From Sphingomonas sp. CCH21-G11 (GTDB lineage Bacteria; Pseudomonadota; Alphaproteobacteria; Sphingomonadales; Sphingomonadaceae), in contig NZ_LSHX01000036.1 of the NCBI RefSeq assembly GCF_001555965.1, forward strand, positions 119,996 through 183,995: 64,000 nt of DNA. The letters are read 5' to 3'. Shown one piece after another: positions 53,901 to 63,021 of the stretch. Numbering within the stretch: the stretch's first letter is position 1; every line of letters begins with the position of its first letter. The notes beneath the pieces are model-generated. The model was not told the DNA's origin and did no database searches. It worked only from the letters and a program-made list of their open reading frames with translations. Made by a program: the position numbers and the translations under genes.

Positions 53901-54216
53901 CGAAGTATAGGTCGGTCTTGTCGGTGAAGATGGCGCTGACTTGGCTGAACCCGTTGCGCGAGAGCGAGCGGGTTGTCTCCAGCCCGGGAATGCCCGCGAG
54001 CGCGGTCTCGATCGGGAAAGTGACCCGCTTTTCGATCTCAATGGGAGACAGCCCGCGCTCGACTGTGTTGATCTGGACCTGGTTGTTGGTGATGTCGGGG
54101 ACGGCGTCGATCGGCAGCTTCGTGAGCTGCCAGACACCGACGCCCGCGACGACGAGGAAGAAGGCGACGACGGCCCAGCGCGCCCGGACGGACAGCGCCA
54201 TGAGGTTGGCGATCAT
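50953..54216 (-). CDS. czcA: CzcA-type divalent metal RND pump (cluster 2)
   Basis: 1087 residues. DFGLIVDGAVIIIEN at about 424, CzcA/CnrA/NccA group. Strongly similar in plan to the pump at 40813-44055, but with its own loops (for example GNAFEVSQPIQLRFNE). Downstream it is coupled to DUF190 and czcD by ATGA overlaps, which the first cluster lacks. Start ATG 54216, three bases after the adaptor stop. Confidence 0.9.
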   Translation of the reverse strand: MIANLMALSVRARWAVVAFFLVVAGVGVWQLTKLPIDAVPDITNNQVQINTVERGLSPIEIEKRVTFPIETALAGIPGLETTRSLSRNGFSQVSAIFTDKTDLYFARQQVSERIGQARDSLPDGVQPQIGPVTTGLGEVFMYAIDFANPGGKGAKVVNGRPGWQSDGSFLTPEGDRLTDDVSRSAYLRTVQDWIIRPQLRTVKGVAGIDSIGGYEKTYVVEPDPVKLGSYGVSYSELAKALESANLSVGANYFNRGGEAFLLRGDARIKDIDEIADAIIATRGGVPVAVKNVATVRIGGDLRTGAASMNGHEVVVGTALMLIGGNSRIVARSVGDKIAEVTKSLPPGIKVTPTLDRSVLVNATVGTVQKNLAEGAVLVAAALFLLLGNVRAAIIAVLIIPFSFLMMAMGMNAFGVPGNLMSLGALDFGLIVDGAVIIIENCLRRLAERQHREGRLLALRERLEETMRASQEMIKPTVFGQAIIFLAFAPLLMFTGVEGKTFSPMAITIMLALAAAFVLALTFVPAMVALLIRGKVAEKEVWIVARIKERYAPVLDMAVARPWPFIAAGFGYFAAAILAFGFLGQEFIPQLDEKNVALASSRVPSVSMEQSLKMQRGVERAVTSLPEVALMFSKTGTAEVATDPMPSNISDGFVILKPQDQWPAGVETKADVLERIEKKSGAQIGNAFEVSQPIQLRFNELIAGVRGDVAIKLYGDDLDKMSAAAANIVKALQAIRGAADVKAEQTSGSPTLDVRFDRAAIARYGLTVEEVADTVAAAMGGREAGLVFEGDRRFGVQVRVPMETRDNLDALRNLPVLLPPEATERRGSVPLSQVAQFRFSEGLNQISRENGKRRVVIQANVRGRDVGSFVAEAMPTVGKVALPTGSFLEWGGQFQNLQAASDRLAIVVPICFAAIFALLYLALGGLGRAFAVFAAVPLGLAGGVFTLLITGIAFSVSAAVGFICLAGVAVLNGLVVMSAIRERLEDGVELSRAIVEGTFEKVRPVIMTGFVPAIGFVPMALAHGTGAEVQKPLAVVVIGGLIAATILTLLVLPAITQVVLGLGERWHERRRGNPKSHGGEMAPATGEG

Positions 54217-54219
54217 GGT

Positions 54220-55380
54220 CTATTCCTCCTCGCCGGCGGACTTGCCGAGCTCAGCCTTGAGCAGGAAGGCGTTGGTCGTCGCGACGACCTGACCAGGCTG
54301 CAGGCCGCTCACGATCTCGATCCGGCCGGCGCTGCGCTGACCCGTGGTGACCGGGCGGGCGCGGAAGCCCTGCGGCGTGCGCACGAACACGACGTCGCGA
54401 CCGCCCAGTGACTGGACCGATTCCTCCGCGACCACGATCGCGGTCGAGCCACCGCCGCGGCTTGGCAGAATGCGGACGCGGACGGCGAGGCCCGGCGGCA
54501 GGCCTGCGGATGCCATGTCGATCACGGCCGTGGCGGCGCGCGTTTCGGTGTTGAGCGTCGGCGTGACCGCGCGGACGCGGCCATCGACCGTCCGTCCGTC
54601 GGGCAGTTCGATCACGGCCCGGTCGCCCGGTGCGAGGCGGGCGGCGTCGAGCGACCCGATCGCCGCTTCGATCTGCACTTCGCGCGGATCGGCGACGCGA
54701 AACAGCTCGGTCTCTGGCTGCACGAACGCGCCAAGCTTGGCGGTGATCGCGGTAACGCGCCCAGAGATCGGGCTGGCGACCATCACACCGCGGCCATCGG
54801 ACGTGACCTTGGCCGCACCAGCGGTGGACCGCGCGCGCTGGGCTTCGGCCGCCGCCGTCGCGGCTTCGGCCTGTGCCTTTTCATAGTCGGCGCGCGACGA
54901 GACCTTTTGCTCGTAGAGGTAGCGCTCGCGCGCCAAGCCCTTTTGCGCCAGCGTGGACCGCGCGGCGGCGACCTTGATGTCCGACGCGAACTGCGCCGCA
55001 TCGCGGCTTTCGACGATCGCGAGCGGCTCGCCGGCCCGCACCGGATCGCCCAGCCGCTTGAGCAGCCTGACGACCGCTCCCGCGGCGCGGGCGGTGACGA
55101 TGGCTTCGCCGGTCGGCGACGCCGACACCGCCGCCTGGGCGACGATCTCGGCGGACAGTCCGCCGGAAGCGATGGTCTCGGTCGCGATGCCCGCCTCCTT
55201 GATGGCGGCAGCGTTCAGGATGACGGTCTCGGATGCCGGCTTCTCGGCCTCGGCCGGGGCTTCCGCCGAAGGCGCGGGAACGCCGGGTGCCGTCAGGCGC
55301 GCGGCCAGAAATCCTCCAGCGGACGCGACGAGCGCGACGGCGGCCGCGCCGCCGAAAAGGCGCTTGTTGGTATCGGTCAT
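54220..55380 (-). CDS. czcB: CzcB-type RND adaptor (cluster 2)
   Basis: 386 residues. N-terminal membrane anchor (LFGGAAAVALVASAGGFLAA), coiled-coil hairpin (about 120-190) between lipoyl halves (ARAAGAVVRLLKRLGDPVRA; SPISGRVTAITAKLGAFVQP) and barrel ending LKAELGKSAGEEE. No His-rich extension. Overlaps czcC by ATGA. Confidence 0.88.
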   Translation of the reverse strand: MTDTNKRLFGGAAAVALVASAGGFLAARLTAPGVPAPSAEAPAEAEKPASETVILNAAAIKEAGIATETIASGGLSAEIVAQAAVSASPTGEAIVTARAAGAVVRLLKRLGDPVRAGEPLAIVESRDAAQFASDIKVAAARSTLAQKGLARERYLYEQKVSSRADYEKAQAEAATAAAEAQRARSTAGAAKVTSDGRGVMVASPISGRVTAITAKLGAFVQPETELFRVADPREVQIEAAIGSLDAARLAPGDRAVIELPDGRTVDGRVRAVTPTLNTETRAATAVIDMASAGLPPGLAVRVRILPSRGGGSTAIVVAEESVQSLGGRDVVFVRTPQGFRARPVTTGQRSAGRIEIVSGLQPGQVVATTNAFLLKAELGKSAGEEE

Positions 55381-56648
55381 CGATAGTCTCCGGATGGGGT
55401 GGCCGAGGGCGCGGCGCTCGTCAGGCGGCGCAAGCGCGCGGTGGCGGTATGAAAGGCGATGAGCGCGTCGGTTGCTGTCGCACGGGTCTCGGACAGCGTA
55501 CGCTCAGCGTCGAGCAGCTCGATCTGGTTGAACTTGCCCTGACCGTAACCGAGCCGGGCGATGCGGGCTGCTTCTTGCGCAGCGGCGAGCGCTGGACCGT
55601 TGGCTGCCCTCGCAGTGGCGGCGGCATTGGCAACGTCCGCCACGGCGCTGGCAATCGCCCGATCCGCATCGAGCCGGGCGAGCCTCAGTTGCGCCATGAG
55701 CTGGTCGCGTTCGGCCGTCGCCTGCCCGATGGCGGCGCGCCCATTGTTGAACAGCGGGATCGGTATCGACACGCCGACGACCGCAGCGGTGTCGCGCGAC
55801 GCCTGTAGCCGACGGGCTCCCGCACTGAGCGTGATGTCCGGTACGCGGTTGGCACGCGCCAGGCGGATCTGGGCTTCCGCGGTCGCCAGGTCGGCGGCGG
55901 CGATGGCGAGCGCCAGCGTGCCGTCGGAACTCGGCGCGATCGTCGGGCCGAACCCGGCGACGCGGTCGAACCAGGCGGTGTCGAGCGGGCCGTTGACCGC
56001 ACTACCGATAAGGCGGGACAGGTTCTGGCGCGCGACGTCGAGCGAGCGTTCTGCCCGCTCGACCGCGACATTCGCGTTGATCGAGATGACGTCGGCGCGC
56101 TGCTGGTCGATAGGCGACGCAGCGCCGACCGTCACCCGGTCTCGCGCGACGCGCAAACCTTCCGTCGCTATCGCGGCCTGCTGCTGCGCGACCAGCAGCC
56201 GTCGTTCCGCACCGAGTGCTTCGACATAGGTCTCTGCGACCTGAAGTTCGAGGTCGGCGAGCGCGACAAAGGCGCCGAGTTTGGCACGACCGACGCGCGT
56301 ATCGGCGACCGCGACGCGGGCTGACCGCTTGCCGCCCGTCTCGATCGGCAGCGAGAAGCCGACGGTCGTTTCCGAGCCGGAAAGCCCCTTATAGGGACCG
56401 GTGCCGACGACGTTCTCGGCCTGCCCCTCGAACGTGGGGTTGGGGCGCAGACCGGCGACTGTGCGGCCCGCGGTCGTGGCGCGAATGGCGGCATCCGCGG
56501 CATCCATGCCGGGCGAACGCGCACGTGCCGACGCGATGGCGTCGTCAAGCGTAAGCGGCGCCTCGGTCGATGCGACCGGGGTCGTCTGCGCGGCGGCGGT
56601 GCCGACGCAGACGGTCGCGGCGAGCAACGCCGCGAGAGTTCGGGACAT
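55377..56648 (-). CDS. czcC: CzcC-type outer membrane efflux protein (cluster 2)
   Basis: 423 residues. Signal peptide MSRTLAALLAATVCVGTAAAQ, TolC repeats, and the FSLPIETGGKRSARVAVAD stretch matching the cluster 1 protein. First of the CBA trio; the czcI-like gene ends 63 bp upstream. Confidence 0.88.
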   Translation of the reverse strand: MSRTLAALLAATVCVGTAAAQTTPVASTEAPLTLDDAIASARARSPGMDAADAAIRATTAGRTVAGLRPNPTFEGQAENVVGTGPYKGLSGSETTVGFSLPIETGGKRSARVAVADTRVGRAKLGAFVALADLELQVAETYVEALGAERRLLVAQQQAAIATEGLRVARDRVTVGAASPIDQQRADVISINANVAVERAERSLDVARQNLSRLIGSAVNGPLDTAWFDRVAGFGPTIAPSSDGTLALAIAAADLATAEAQIRLARANRVPDITLSAGARRLQASRDTAAVVGVSIPIPLFNNGRAAIGQATAERDQLMAQLRLARLDADRAIASAVADVANAAATARAANGPALAAAQEAARIARLGYGQGKFNQIELLDAERTLSETRATATDALIAFHTATARLRRLTSAAPSATPSGDYR

Positions 56649-56711
56649 GATTGGTATTCTCCTGACATTCGCATGGATTCCCGCGCCTCAACGGCGGCGG
56701 GAGTGGCGAAG

Positions 56712-57056
56712 TCAGGCGATCGGCGGCCTCAGGTCGCGATTCCGCGCGAAGCCGGGAGGTAGCGCGAATGATGCGCGACGCTCAGGCAGCGTGAGAGAAG
56801 AGGGCAAGTCGGCCGCGAAGTCCAAGGCAGGAAGGGCCGCGCCGTGGTCGTGGCCCAAGCTGTGATGGTGCGGCGTCGCCTTGTCGGCATCACCGGGGAC
56901 CTGGTCCGCGTCTCCAGCCGTATGGCCGGGCGGCGTACCATCGACCGACATAGCGATATTGCCCATCTCACCAGCATAGGCCGGTAGAGGCTGCGCTCCT
57001 GACGAAAATGTCAGAACCAGCATCAACGCTACGATGAGGGCGAACGGGCGGCGCAT
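56712..57056 (-). CDS. CzcI-like small secreted protein (cluster 2)
   Basis: 114 residues. Signal peptide (MRRPFALIVALMLVLTFSSGAQPLPAYA), an Asp/His-rich middle (GDADKATPHHHSLGHDHGAA) and a C-terminal FARNRDLRPPIA. It has the same size, placement and tail as the protein at 46511-46852. Location before czcC suggests a metal-binding or regulatory periplasmic protein of the CzcI kind. Confidence 0.7.
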   Translation of the reverse strand: MRRPFALIVALMLVLTFSSGAQPLPAYAGEMGNIAMSVDGTPPGHTAGDADQVPGDADKATPHHHSLGHDHGAALPALDFAADLPSSLTLPERRASFALPPGFARNRDLRPPIA

Positions 57057-57169
57057 CTATAGCGTCCATAGACGATATGGCAGGTCCGTCAAAGATTTTG
57101 CCGTAGTTGAGGACAAAAACAGGATCTTTGTACGAAGATATCGATTCTGCCTGATCACAATTTAGTATG

Positions 57170-57835
57170 TTATTTCATAACACTGTTGAGGAGTTTTGAC
57201 GAGTCATCGGATCGATGGTCTGATGTGGTTTCCGTTAGCTCTCTACTTGCCTGAATGAGGATCTGAAGACCGCCCGAGATGCCTAGTGCTGCCATGATAC
57301 CTGCGACTGCTATGTCGGGCCACTGGGTGCCTGTACCGAGCACGCCAAGGGCCGCGCCGACAACGGCGAGGTTACCGATCGCGTCATTGCGTGAACAGAT
57401 CCACACCGAGCGCATATTTGCGTCGCCGCCACGATAGCGAAAGAGCATCAGGGCGACAGTCCCGTTGGCCAAAAGAGCGAGCAGGCCAACCGCGCCCATC
57501 GTCTCGCCCTGCGGCACCCGGCTTCCAAACGCAGCTATGACCGTCGTGACGAGCACATAGAGTCCGAACGCAAGGATGGTGCCGCCCTTGACCAGCGCGG
57601 CGCGCGACCGCCATCGAAGCGCCAAACCGGCCACCCCGAGGCTGATGGCATAGTTCGCGGAATCGCCGAGGAAATCGAGGGCATCGGCCTGCAGCGACCT
57701 CGACCCCGACGCAATCCCGGCAAATATCTCGCCCGCGAACATCGCCAGATTGATCGCGAGCGCGACCCACAGCACTCGCCGCCAGCGGGGATCCGGCTTG
57801 GCGGGCGCGTCTGTCGGGCAACTGTTACAGACCAT
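57170..57835 (-). CDS. Short CDF-type cation transporter
   Basis: 221 residues from ATG 57835 (a TTG lies two codons earlier). Six TM helices with metal motifs QADALDFLGDSANY (TM2) and ICSRNDAIGNLAV (TM5). It starts with MVCNSCPTDAP (a C-x-x-C) and ends shortly after the last helix, lacking the cytoplasmic C-terminal domain of normal CDFs. It may be regulated differently or need a partner. Separated from the czcI gene by 113 AT-rich bases. Confidence 0.8.
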   Translation of the reverse strand: MVCNSCPTDAPAKPDPRWRRVLWVALAINLAMFAGEIFAGIASGSRSLQADALDFLGDSANYAISLGVAGLALRWRSRAALVKGGTILAFGLYVLVTTVIAAFGSRVPQGETMGAVGLLALLANGTVALMLFRYRGGDANMRSVWICSRNDAIGNLAVVGAALGVLGTGTQWPDIAVAGIMAALGISGGLQILIQASRELTETTSDHRSDDSSKLLNSVMK

Positions 57836-57893
57836 GATCAAGGGCTCGCATTTGCTTCATCGCGCGATCATGCACCCTCTAGCGACTGCAGGG

Positions 57894-59172
57894 TCAAGTG
57901 GCATCTGCGGGCAAGGTGTCATTCGCTGTCGAACCCGGTGCCGCGACATGGCGGCGATTCAGCATGAACCCTGCAACCACCGCGGCGAGCATTGCCAGCT
58001 GCACCGTCATCGACTGCCATGTCGGGAAGATCCCGAGCATGGTGATGCGCAGGCCGCCGGTCAGCGGCGCGATATCGATGATGCCGGCTTCTTGCAGCGC
58101 TGCCACGCCCTTGCCGGCCAGCACGACCGTCAGCGCCGCCATCAGCCAGGCACTGTACGAAAAGAACTTCCCGATCGGCAGGTCGCGGCTGTAACGCAGC
58201 ATCGCCCAGGCAATCAGGCCCAGCAGGAAGACAGCCGATCCGGCGCCGGCGAGCAGCATGCCGCCATTCCCCTGTGTCCAGAGCGCGGCGTAGAACAGGA
58301 TCGTCTCGAACACCTCGCGGTAGACGACGATGAAGGCGAGGCCGAACAGGAACCAGGCCGACTGACGCGACAGGGCGTGCGTCATCTTCTCCCGGATGTA
58401 GCGCTGCCACTGGTTGGCCTGTGCCTTGCCGTGCATCCAGATGCCCACGGACAGCAGGACGACGGCGGCGAACAGCGAGCCGAACCCTTCAGTCAATTCT
58501 CGGCTCGCGCCGCTGATCCCGATTGCATAGGTCGCCACTGCCCAGGTCAGACCGCCCGCGACAAGCGCGCCGATCCAGCCGCCATGGACATAGGGAAGCA
58601 CTTCGGTTCGGCCCGCCTTGCGCAGAAAGGCGATCATCGCGACGACAATTAAAAGCGCCTCGAGTCCTTCGCGGAGCAGGATCGTGAATGCCCCGAGAAA
58701 GGTCGATGCGCTGCTCGCAGCATCTGGCGACAGTACCGTTTCGGCGTCGTCGAACAGTCCGTTCAGAACCTGTACGCGCGTCGCAACGTCGTCCACCGAA
58801 CGCTTCTGTTGGAGCGCCGCGCGAAATTCGCCCATCGCGCCTTCGATGTGGCCCATCAGCGTTGCGTCTCGTGCGGTGAGCGTCGGCTCGACCGGCTCGA
58901 AGCCGTCGAGATAAGCGGAAAGCGCAAGCTCGCGTGCGGTGCGCGCGTCGCCTGACCGGTATGCCGCAAGACTCTGCGCCAGCTTGGCGCGAGCGAGCCT
59001 GAGCGATCCGGCTACGGGCTGCATCACTGCGTCCGGGTGCCGCCGGAGATAGGCCATCACCGCATCGGCCCTCGCCTCGCCGATCTGCCCGGCGAGCACC
59101 TGCGGCGTCAGCCCCGCAAGCGCCGCAAGACCGGAGATGCGCTGGCGGAGGGAGGCATCGCTCTGCCATATC
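57894..59172 (-). pseudogene. FTR1 family iron/lead permease, 5' end cut by Tn3
   Basis: The frame keeps about 425 residues: an N-terminal periplasmic helical part (SLRQRISGLAALAGLTPQVL onward) and the FTR1 membrane domain with both R-E-x-x-E motifs, LLREGLEALLI (near 58670) and YREVFETILFY (near 58310). FTR1 proteins take up Fe, and PbrT relatives Pb. Homology stops exactly at the Tn3 inverted repeat (59173), so the start codon, signal peptide and any upstream cytochrome domain are beyond the transposon. Not functional as it stands unless a fusion start is used. Confidence 0.82.
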
Positions 59173-59210
59173 GGGGACCGGTGAGAGGATGTTCGAAAAC
59201 GTACGCTAAG
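59173..59210. repeat. 38-bp Tn3-type terminal inverted repeat
   Basis: The 38 bases start GGGG, contain CGAAAAC near the inner part and end ACGCTAAG. This is the length and layout of Tn3 ends (GGGG...CGAAAAC...ACGTTAAG). The tnpA stop codon (59206-59208) lies inside it. Confidence 0.8.
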
Positions 59211-62193
59211 CGTCGCGGCCGGTCTGGTGAAGGCGGAGCGGCCTGAATCGCTCGCGGGGCTTGTCCATCTCGCTCCAAAGATAATCGCCGGTAAGACAGA
59301 TATGCTCCCAGCCCAATGGCGCGACGTGGGCAAGCAGTTTGTCCGGCACCTCGACACCGCTGCCGCGCAAATGCCGGACGGCACGGTCGAGGTAGACGGT
59401 GTTCCAAAGGGTGACGGCCGCGGTGAGCAGGGTCAGCCCGGAGGCACGATGGCGCTGGTTCTCGAACGTGCGGTCGCGCAGTTCGCCGAGGCGGTTGAAG
59501 AAGATGGCGCGGGCGAGCGCGTTGCGGGCCTCGCCCTTGTTGAGGATACTACCGGTACGACGCCGCTGCTCAGGATCGTCAAACCAGTCGAGCATGAACA
59601 AGGTACGCTCGATCCGCCCGATCTCGCGCAGCGCACGGGCTACCGGGTTTTGACGCGGAAAACCTGCCAGCTTGCGCAGCATGACCGAGGCACTGACGGT
59701 GCCGGCCCGGATCGATGCAGCGAGCCGCAGCGTCTCGTCCCAGTGCTCCTCGATCGCGCGGACATTGACTGGCCCGGCGACAAGCGGGCGCAGCGTCGGC
59801 CAGGGATCGAGCGACGACAGACTATACAGGCGGCGCTCGTTGAGGTCGCGGATGCGCGGTGCGAAGCGGAAGCCGAGCAGGTGGCACAGGCCGAAGACGT
59901 GATCGACAGCCCCGGCGGTGTCGGTCGCGTGCTCGCGGATGACCAGCTCGCTCTCATGGTCGAGCAGGCCATCGAGGACGTGCGCGGCCTCGCCGGCATT
60001 GGCTGCGATGACCTTGGTATGGAACGGCGTGAAGCGGTCGGTGACATGGGTGTAGAACAGCACGCCGGGATCAGTGCCATAGCGGGCGTTGCGATCGGCG
60101 CGGGCCTCGCCCTGACCGCCGGCACGGAAGAACTGCCCGTCCGACGACGATGTATCGCCCGGTCCCCAGACCTGGGCGAGCGGATGCGCGGTGTGGCAAT
60201 CGACGATCGCCGCTAGCGCCGACAGATAGGTTTCATCGCGCACATGCCATTCCGCCGTCCAGCGCAGGCGGGACAGCGTCAGCCCACGCGAACTTTCTGC
60301 CATGCGCCCGAGGCCCAGGTTGGTCGCATCGGCGAGGATCGCACCCATCAGCGCGGACTGGTCGGAGGCCGGCTCGCCGCTGCGAGCATGGACGAAACGG
60401 TCGGCGAAGCCCGACCATGCGGCGACCTCCACCAGCAGGTCGGTGACCCGGACACGCGGCAGCATCGCGTAGAGCCGGGCCTTCAGTGCCTCGACGTCGT
60501 CGGATGGCGTTCGACGGATCGGCGACATCACCAACTGCCCGCGCTCAATCGTCACGTCGACCAGCTCGCCGGTCGCGGCTGCGCGTTCCACCTCGGTCAT
60601 ACGCTGGTTCAGCAGGGTGCGACGATCCTCATACCATTCGGCGAAACCAGACGACACGGCCAAGCGCAGATTGCCATCGGCGCGCATCGTTTCGAACGCG
60701 GGCACCGGCAACAGGTAATCGTCGAGCGTGCGATAGGCGCGGCTGCCGTCCACCCATATGCTGCCCGAACCGAGCCGTTCGCGCAGATGGACGATCACGG
60801 CGATCTCGTAGGCGCGGCGGTCGATCACTCCTTGGGACGGCTCCACGACCTTGCGCCAGCGCGGCTTGATGAAGCTGGTCGGCACCCGCTTGGACAGGAC
60901 CGAGCGGCCGTCGCCGTACATTGCCCGCAGAGCCTCGATCGCGCTGAGCAGCGGATCACCCGACCGCGCGGTGCGGAAGGTGAAGGCGGCGAGGAATGTT
61001 GGGGCAAACCGCCGCACGGCGGGATAGCGCTCGATCACTTCCGCCAAGCCGTCGTCGGCCGACCGGGTGAGATCCTCGGCGAAGCGGATGCTGCGTTCGA
61101 GTTGGTCCCAGCCCACCTGGTCCTCGATGCGGCGGATCGCATCGCGCCCGGTCGCGCGGGCATCGACGAGCAGGCGACCGAGCCGCGCATGGAAGCGGGC
61201 GGTATCCTTCAGCAGCCGCGCCTGCCCGAGCAACCGGTCGGAGCGGGTGCGATCGGCGCGGCGGAACAGCGCGCCTACCATTTTCTCGACTATGACCAGT
61301 GCCGCGTCGGTCAGCGCCGCCTCCATCTCGATCATAGCCGCAACGAGCATGGCGAGCCGGCGCGGACGTTCGAGACGGCGCAGATGCTGCGCGGTGACGA
61401 TGCCAGCGGTCCGTGCGATGACGGCATAGCGAGCGGCATGGATGCGCCGCGCCCGATCGGCTGGGATCCCGATGCCGCGCACTGTGTCGAGCCGCTCGAC
61501 GATGCCTTTCAGGTTCGACGCCGATGATGCTTCTGGCCATTCGCGTATCCATCCAAGCCGGGTGCGACCATTGTCGTCCGATGCGATCAAGCGTTCGAGC
61601 GCCGCTTCCTGATCAGCCGGGCAGTCGCTGATCAGTCCGGCATGCGCGGCCTTGCGTGCCTGCGCCCGCACGATGAGGGCGAGCCGTTCCAGCGTCGATG
61701 CCGCAGGCAGCACGATCCGGTCGAGCCGCAGGCGATCGACCATGCCGGCGACGATTGCATCGCCACGATCGGTCGAGGTGGCGATCTCCGATCCCAGCGC
61801 CAGCATCGATCGCACTTCTGCTCGGTCGAAGGCACGCAGACCGAGATACGCTTCAACCTCGGCGCGATGCTCGCGCAGCGTCGTCGCACGCGCAGAATAG
61901 TCGGCGAAGTCCTCGGTACGGCAACCGATCTGGTCGGCGAGCAGCGCCAGCATGGCGGCAGGCACCGCTTCACTCGGCAGCAGGCTTCGTCCCGGGTGGC
62001 GTAGGTAGCAGAGCTGCACCGCATATCCGAGCCGGTTCGCCCCGCGCCGGCGACGTGCGATCTGTCCAAGGTCATCGGGACCGAGGGTGTAGAGCCGTTC
62101 GATCGTTGCCTGATCGGGCGGCGGATCGAAGATCGCGCTGCGCTGGGCGGGTGACAATATGGTTCTGGACGGCATCGGCTTCCTGTTCGTCAC
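59206..62193 (-). CDS. tnpA: Tn3 family transposase TnpA
   Basis: 995 residues, full length for Tn3 transposases (about 960-1010). N-terminal DUF4158 domain (LGPDDLGQIARRRRGANRLG, YAVQLCYLRHPGR) and C-terminal Tn3 DDE domain, with LFYTHVTDRFTPFHTKVI followed by the tail region. It cuts and joins the element ends in replicative transposition. The frame opens with GTG 62193; ATG 62175 is an alternative. Divergent from tnpR across the res site. Confidence 0.92.
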   Translation of the reverse strand: MTNRKPMPSRTILSPAQRSAIFDPPPDQATIERLYTLGPDDLGQIARRRRGANRLGYAVQLCYLRHPGRSLLPSEAVPAAMLALLADQIGCRTEDFADYSARATTLREHRAEVEAYLGLRAFDRAEVRSMLALGSEIATSTDRGDAIVAGMVDRLRLDRIVLPAASTLERLALIVRAQARKAAHAGLISDCPADQEAALERLIASDDNGRTRLGWIREWPEASSASNLKGIVERLDTVRGIGIPADRARRIHAARYAVIARTAGIVTAQHLRRLERPRRLAMLVAAMIEMEAALTDAALVIVEKMVGALFRRADRTRSDRLLGQARLLKDTARFHARLGRLLVDARATGRDAIRRIEDQVGWDQLERSIRFAEDLTRSADDGLAEVIERYPAVRRFAPTFLAAFTFRTARSGDPLLSAIEALRAMYGDGRSVLSKRVPTSFIKPRWRKVVEPSQGVIDRRAYEIAVIVHLRERLGSGSIWVDGSRAYRTLDDYLLPVPAFETMRADGNLRLAVSSGFAEWYEDRRTLLNQRMTEVERAAATGELVDVTIERGQLVMSPIRRTPSDDVEALKARLYAMLPRVRVTDLLVEVAAWSGFADRFVHARSGEPASDQSALMGAILADATNLGLGRMAESSRGLTLSRLRWTAEWHVRDETYLSALAAIVDCHTAHPLAQVWGPGDTSSSDGQFFRAGGQGEARADRNARYGTDPGVLFYTHVTDRFTPFHTKVIAANAGEAAHVLDGLLDHESELVIREHATDTAGAVDHVFGLCHLLGFRFAPRIRDLNERRLYSLSSLDPWPTLRPLVAGPVNVRAIEEHWDETLRLAASIRAGTVSASVMLRKLAGFPRQNPVARALREIGRIERTLFMLDWFDDPEQRRRTGSILNKGEARNALARAIFFNRLGELRDRTFENQRHRASGLTLLTAAVTLWNTVYLDRAVRHLRGSGVEVPDKLLAHVAPLGWEHICLTGDYLWSEMDKPRERFRPLRLHQTGRDA

Positions 62194-62304
62194 GCAACAG
62201 GAGAGCGACCCTGTTCACGGAGCGTAGACCACAAGACGGGTTATGTGACATTATAGCGATCGATCGACGGGCAATGCCGCTCCGTCACGCAGACGGACGT
62301 ATAT
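62194..62304. promoter_or_regulatory. res site / divergent tnpA-tnpR promoters
   Basis: The 111-bp gap between divergent tnpA and tnpR. TATGTGACA occurs at 62242-62250 and again at 62302-62310 in the same direction, 60 bp apart; these may be resolvase subsites or overlapping promoter operators. Short palindromic GATCGATCG lies at 62259-62267. Confidence 0.55.
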
Positions 62305-62931
62305 GTGACAACTCAGATTGGTTACGCGCGAGTGTCCAAGGCGGACGGCAGCCAGGTCCATGACCTCCAGCGCGACGCGCTGGTCGCGGCCGACGTCGAT
62401 CCCGAGCATATCTATGAGGATGCCGCGTCAGGCCGGCTCGACAAGCGACCCGGGTTGGACGCCTGTCTGAAGGCGCTACGCCGCGACGACACGCTCGTCA
62501 TCTGGAAGCTCGACCGGCTCGGGCGCGATCTGCGCCACCTCGTCAACACTGTCGGCGATCTGACCAAGCGCGGCATCGGCCTCAAAGTGCTGGCGGGCGA
62601 AGGCGCGTCGATCGACACCACCACCGCCAACGGCCGGCTGATCTTCGCAATATTTGCCGGCCTCGCCGAGTTCGAACGCGAGCTGATCGTCGAACGCACC
62701 CGCGCCGGCCTCGCCTCTGCGCGAGCGCGTGGCCGACATGGTGGACGACCGTTCAAGATGACGCCCGCCAAGCTGCGCCTCGCCCAGGCCGCGATGGGCA
62801 AGCCGGAAACCAAGGTCGCCGAGCTATGCGCCGAACTCGGCATTACTCGGCAAACGCTGTATCGACATGTCACTCCCAAGGGCGAGATCAGACCCGATGG
62901 CGAGAAGCTGATCGCCCAACGTAACCGATAG
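62305..62931 (+). CDS. tnpR: Serine resolvase TnpR
   Basis: 208 residues. N-terminal resolvase domain with catalytic Ser in IGYARVSKADG (about residue 11), KLDRLGRDLRHLV and GLAEFERELIVERTRAG; C-terminal helix-turn-helix (VAELCAELGITRQTLYRH, about 174-191). It resolves Tn3 cointegrates at res. GTG 62305 start. The length beyond 186 aa adds a short tail ending QRNR. Confidence 0.9.
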   Translation: MTTQIGYARVSKADGSQVHDLQRDALVAADVDPEHIYEDAASGRLDKRPGLDACLKALRRDDTLVIWKLDRLGRDLRHLVNTVGDLTKRGIGLKVLAGEGASIDTTTANGRLIFAIFAGLAEFERELIVERTRAGLASARARGRHGGRPFKMTPAKLRLAQAAMGKPETKVAELCAELGITRQTLYRHVTPKGEIRPDGEKLIAQRNR

Positions 62932-63021
62932 ATTCAAAGATGCAGGGCAGCATCTGATAACGCTTGACCCTGACGCAACGTCATCCCGCACAAGCATGAC
63001 ATAGCGATTCGGAGTGAGGTC

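Noticed and set aside
60244..61527. 427-aa plus-strand frame
   Set aside because: Antisense to tnpA, with no domain features.
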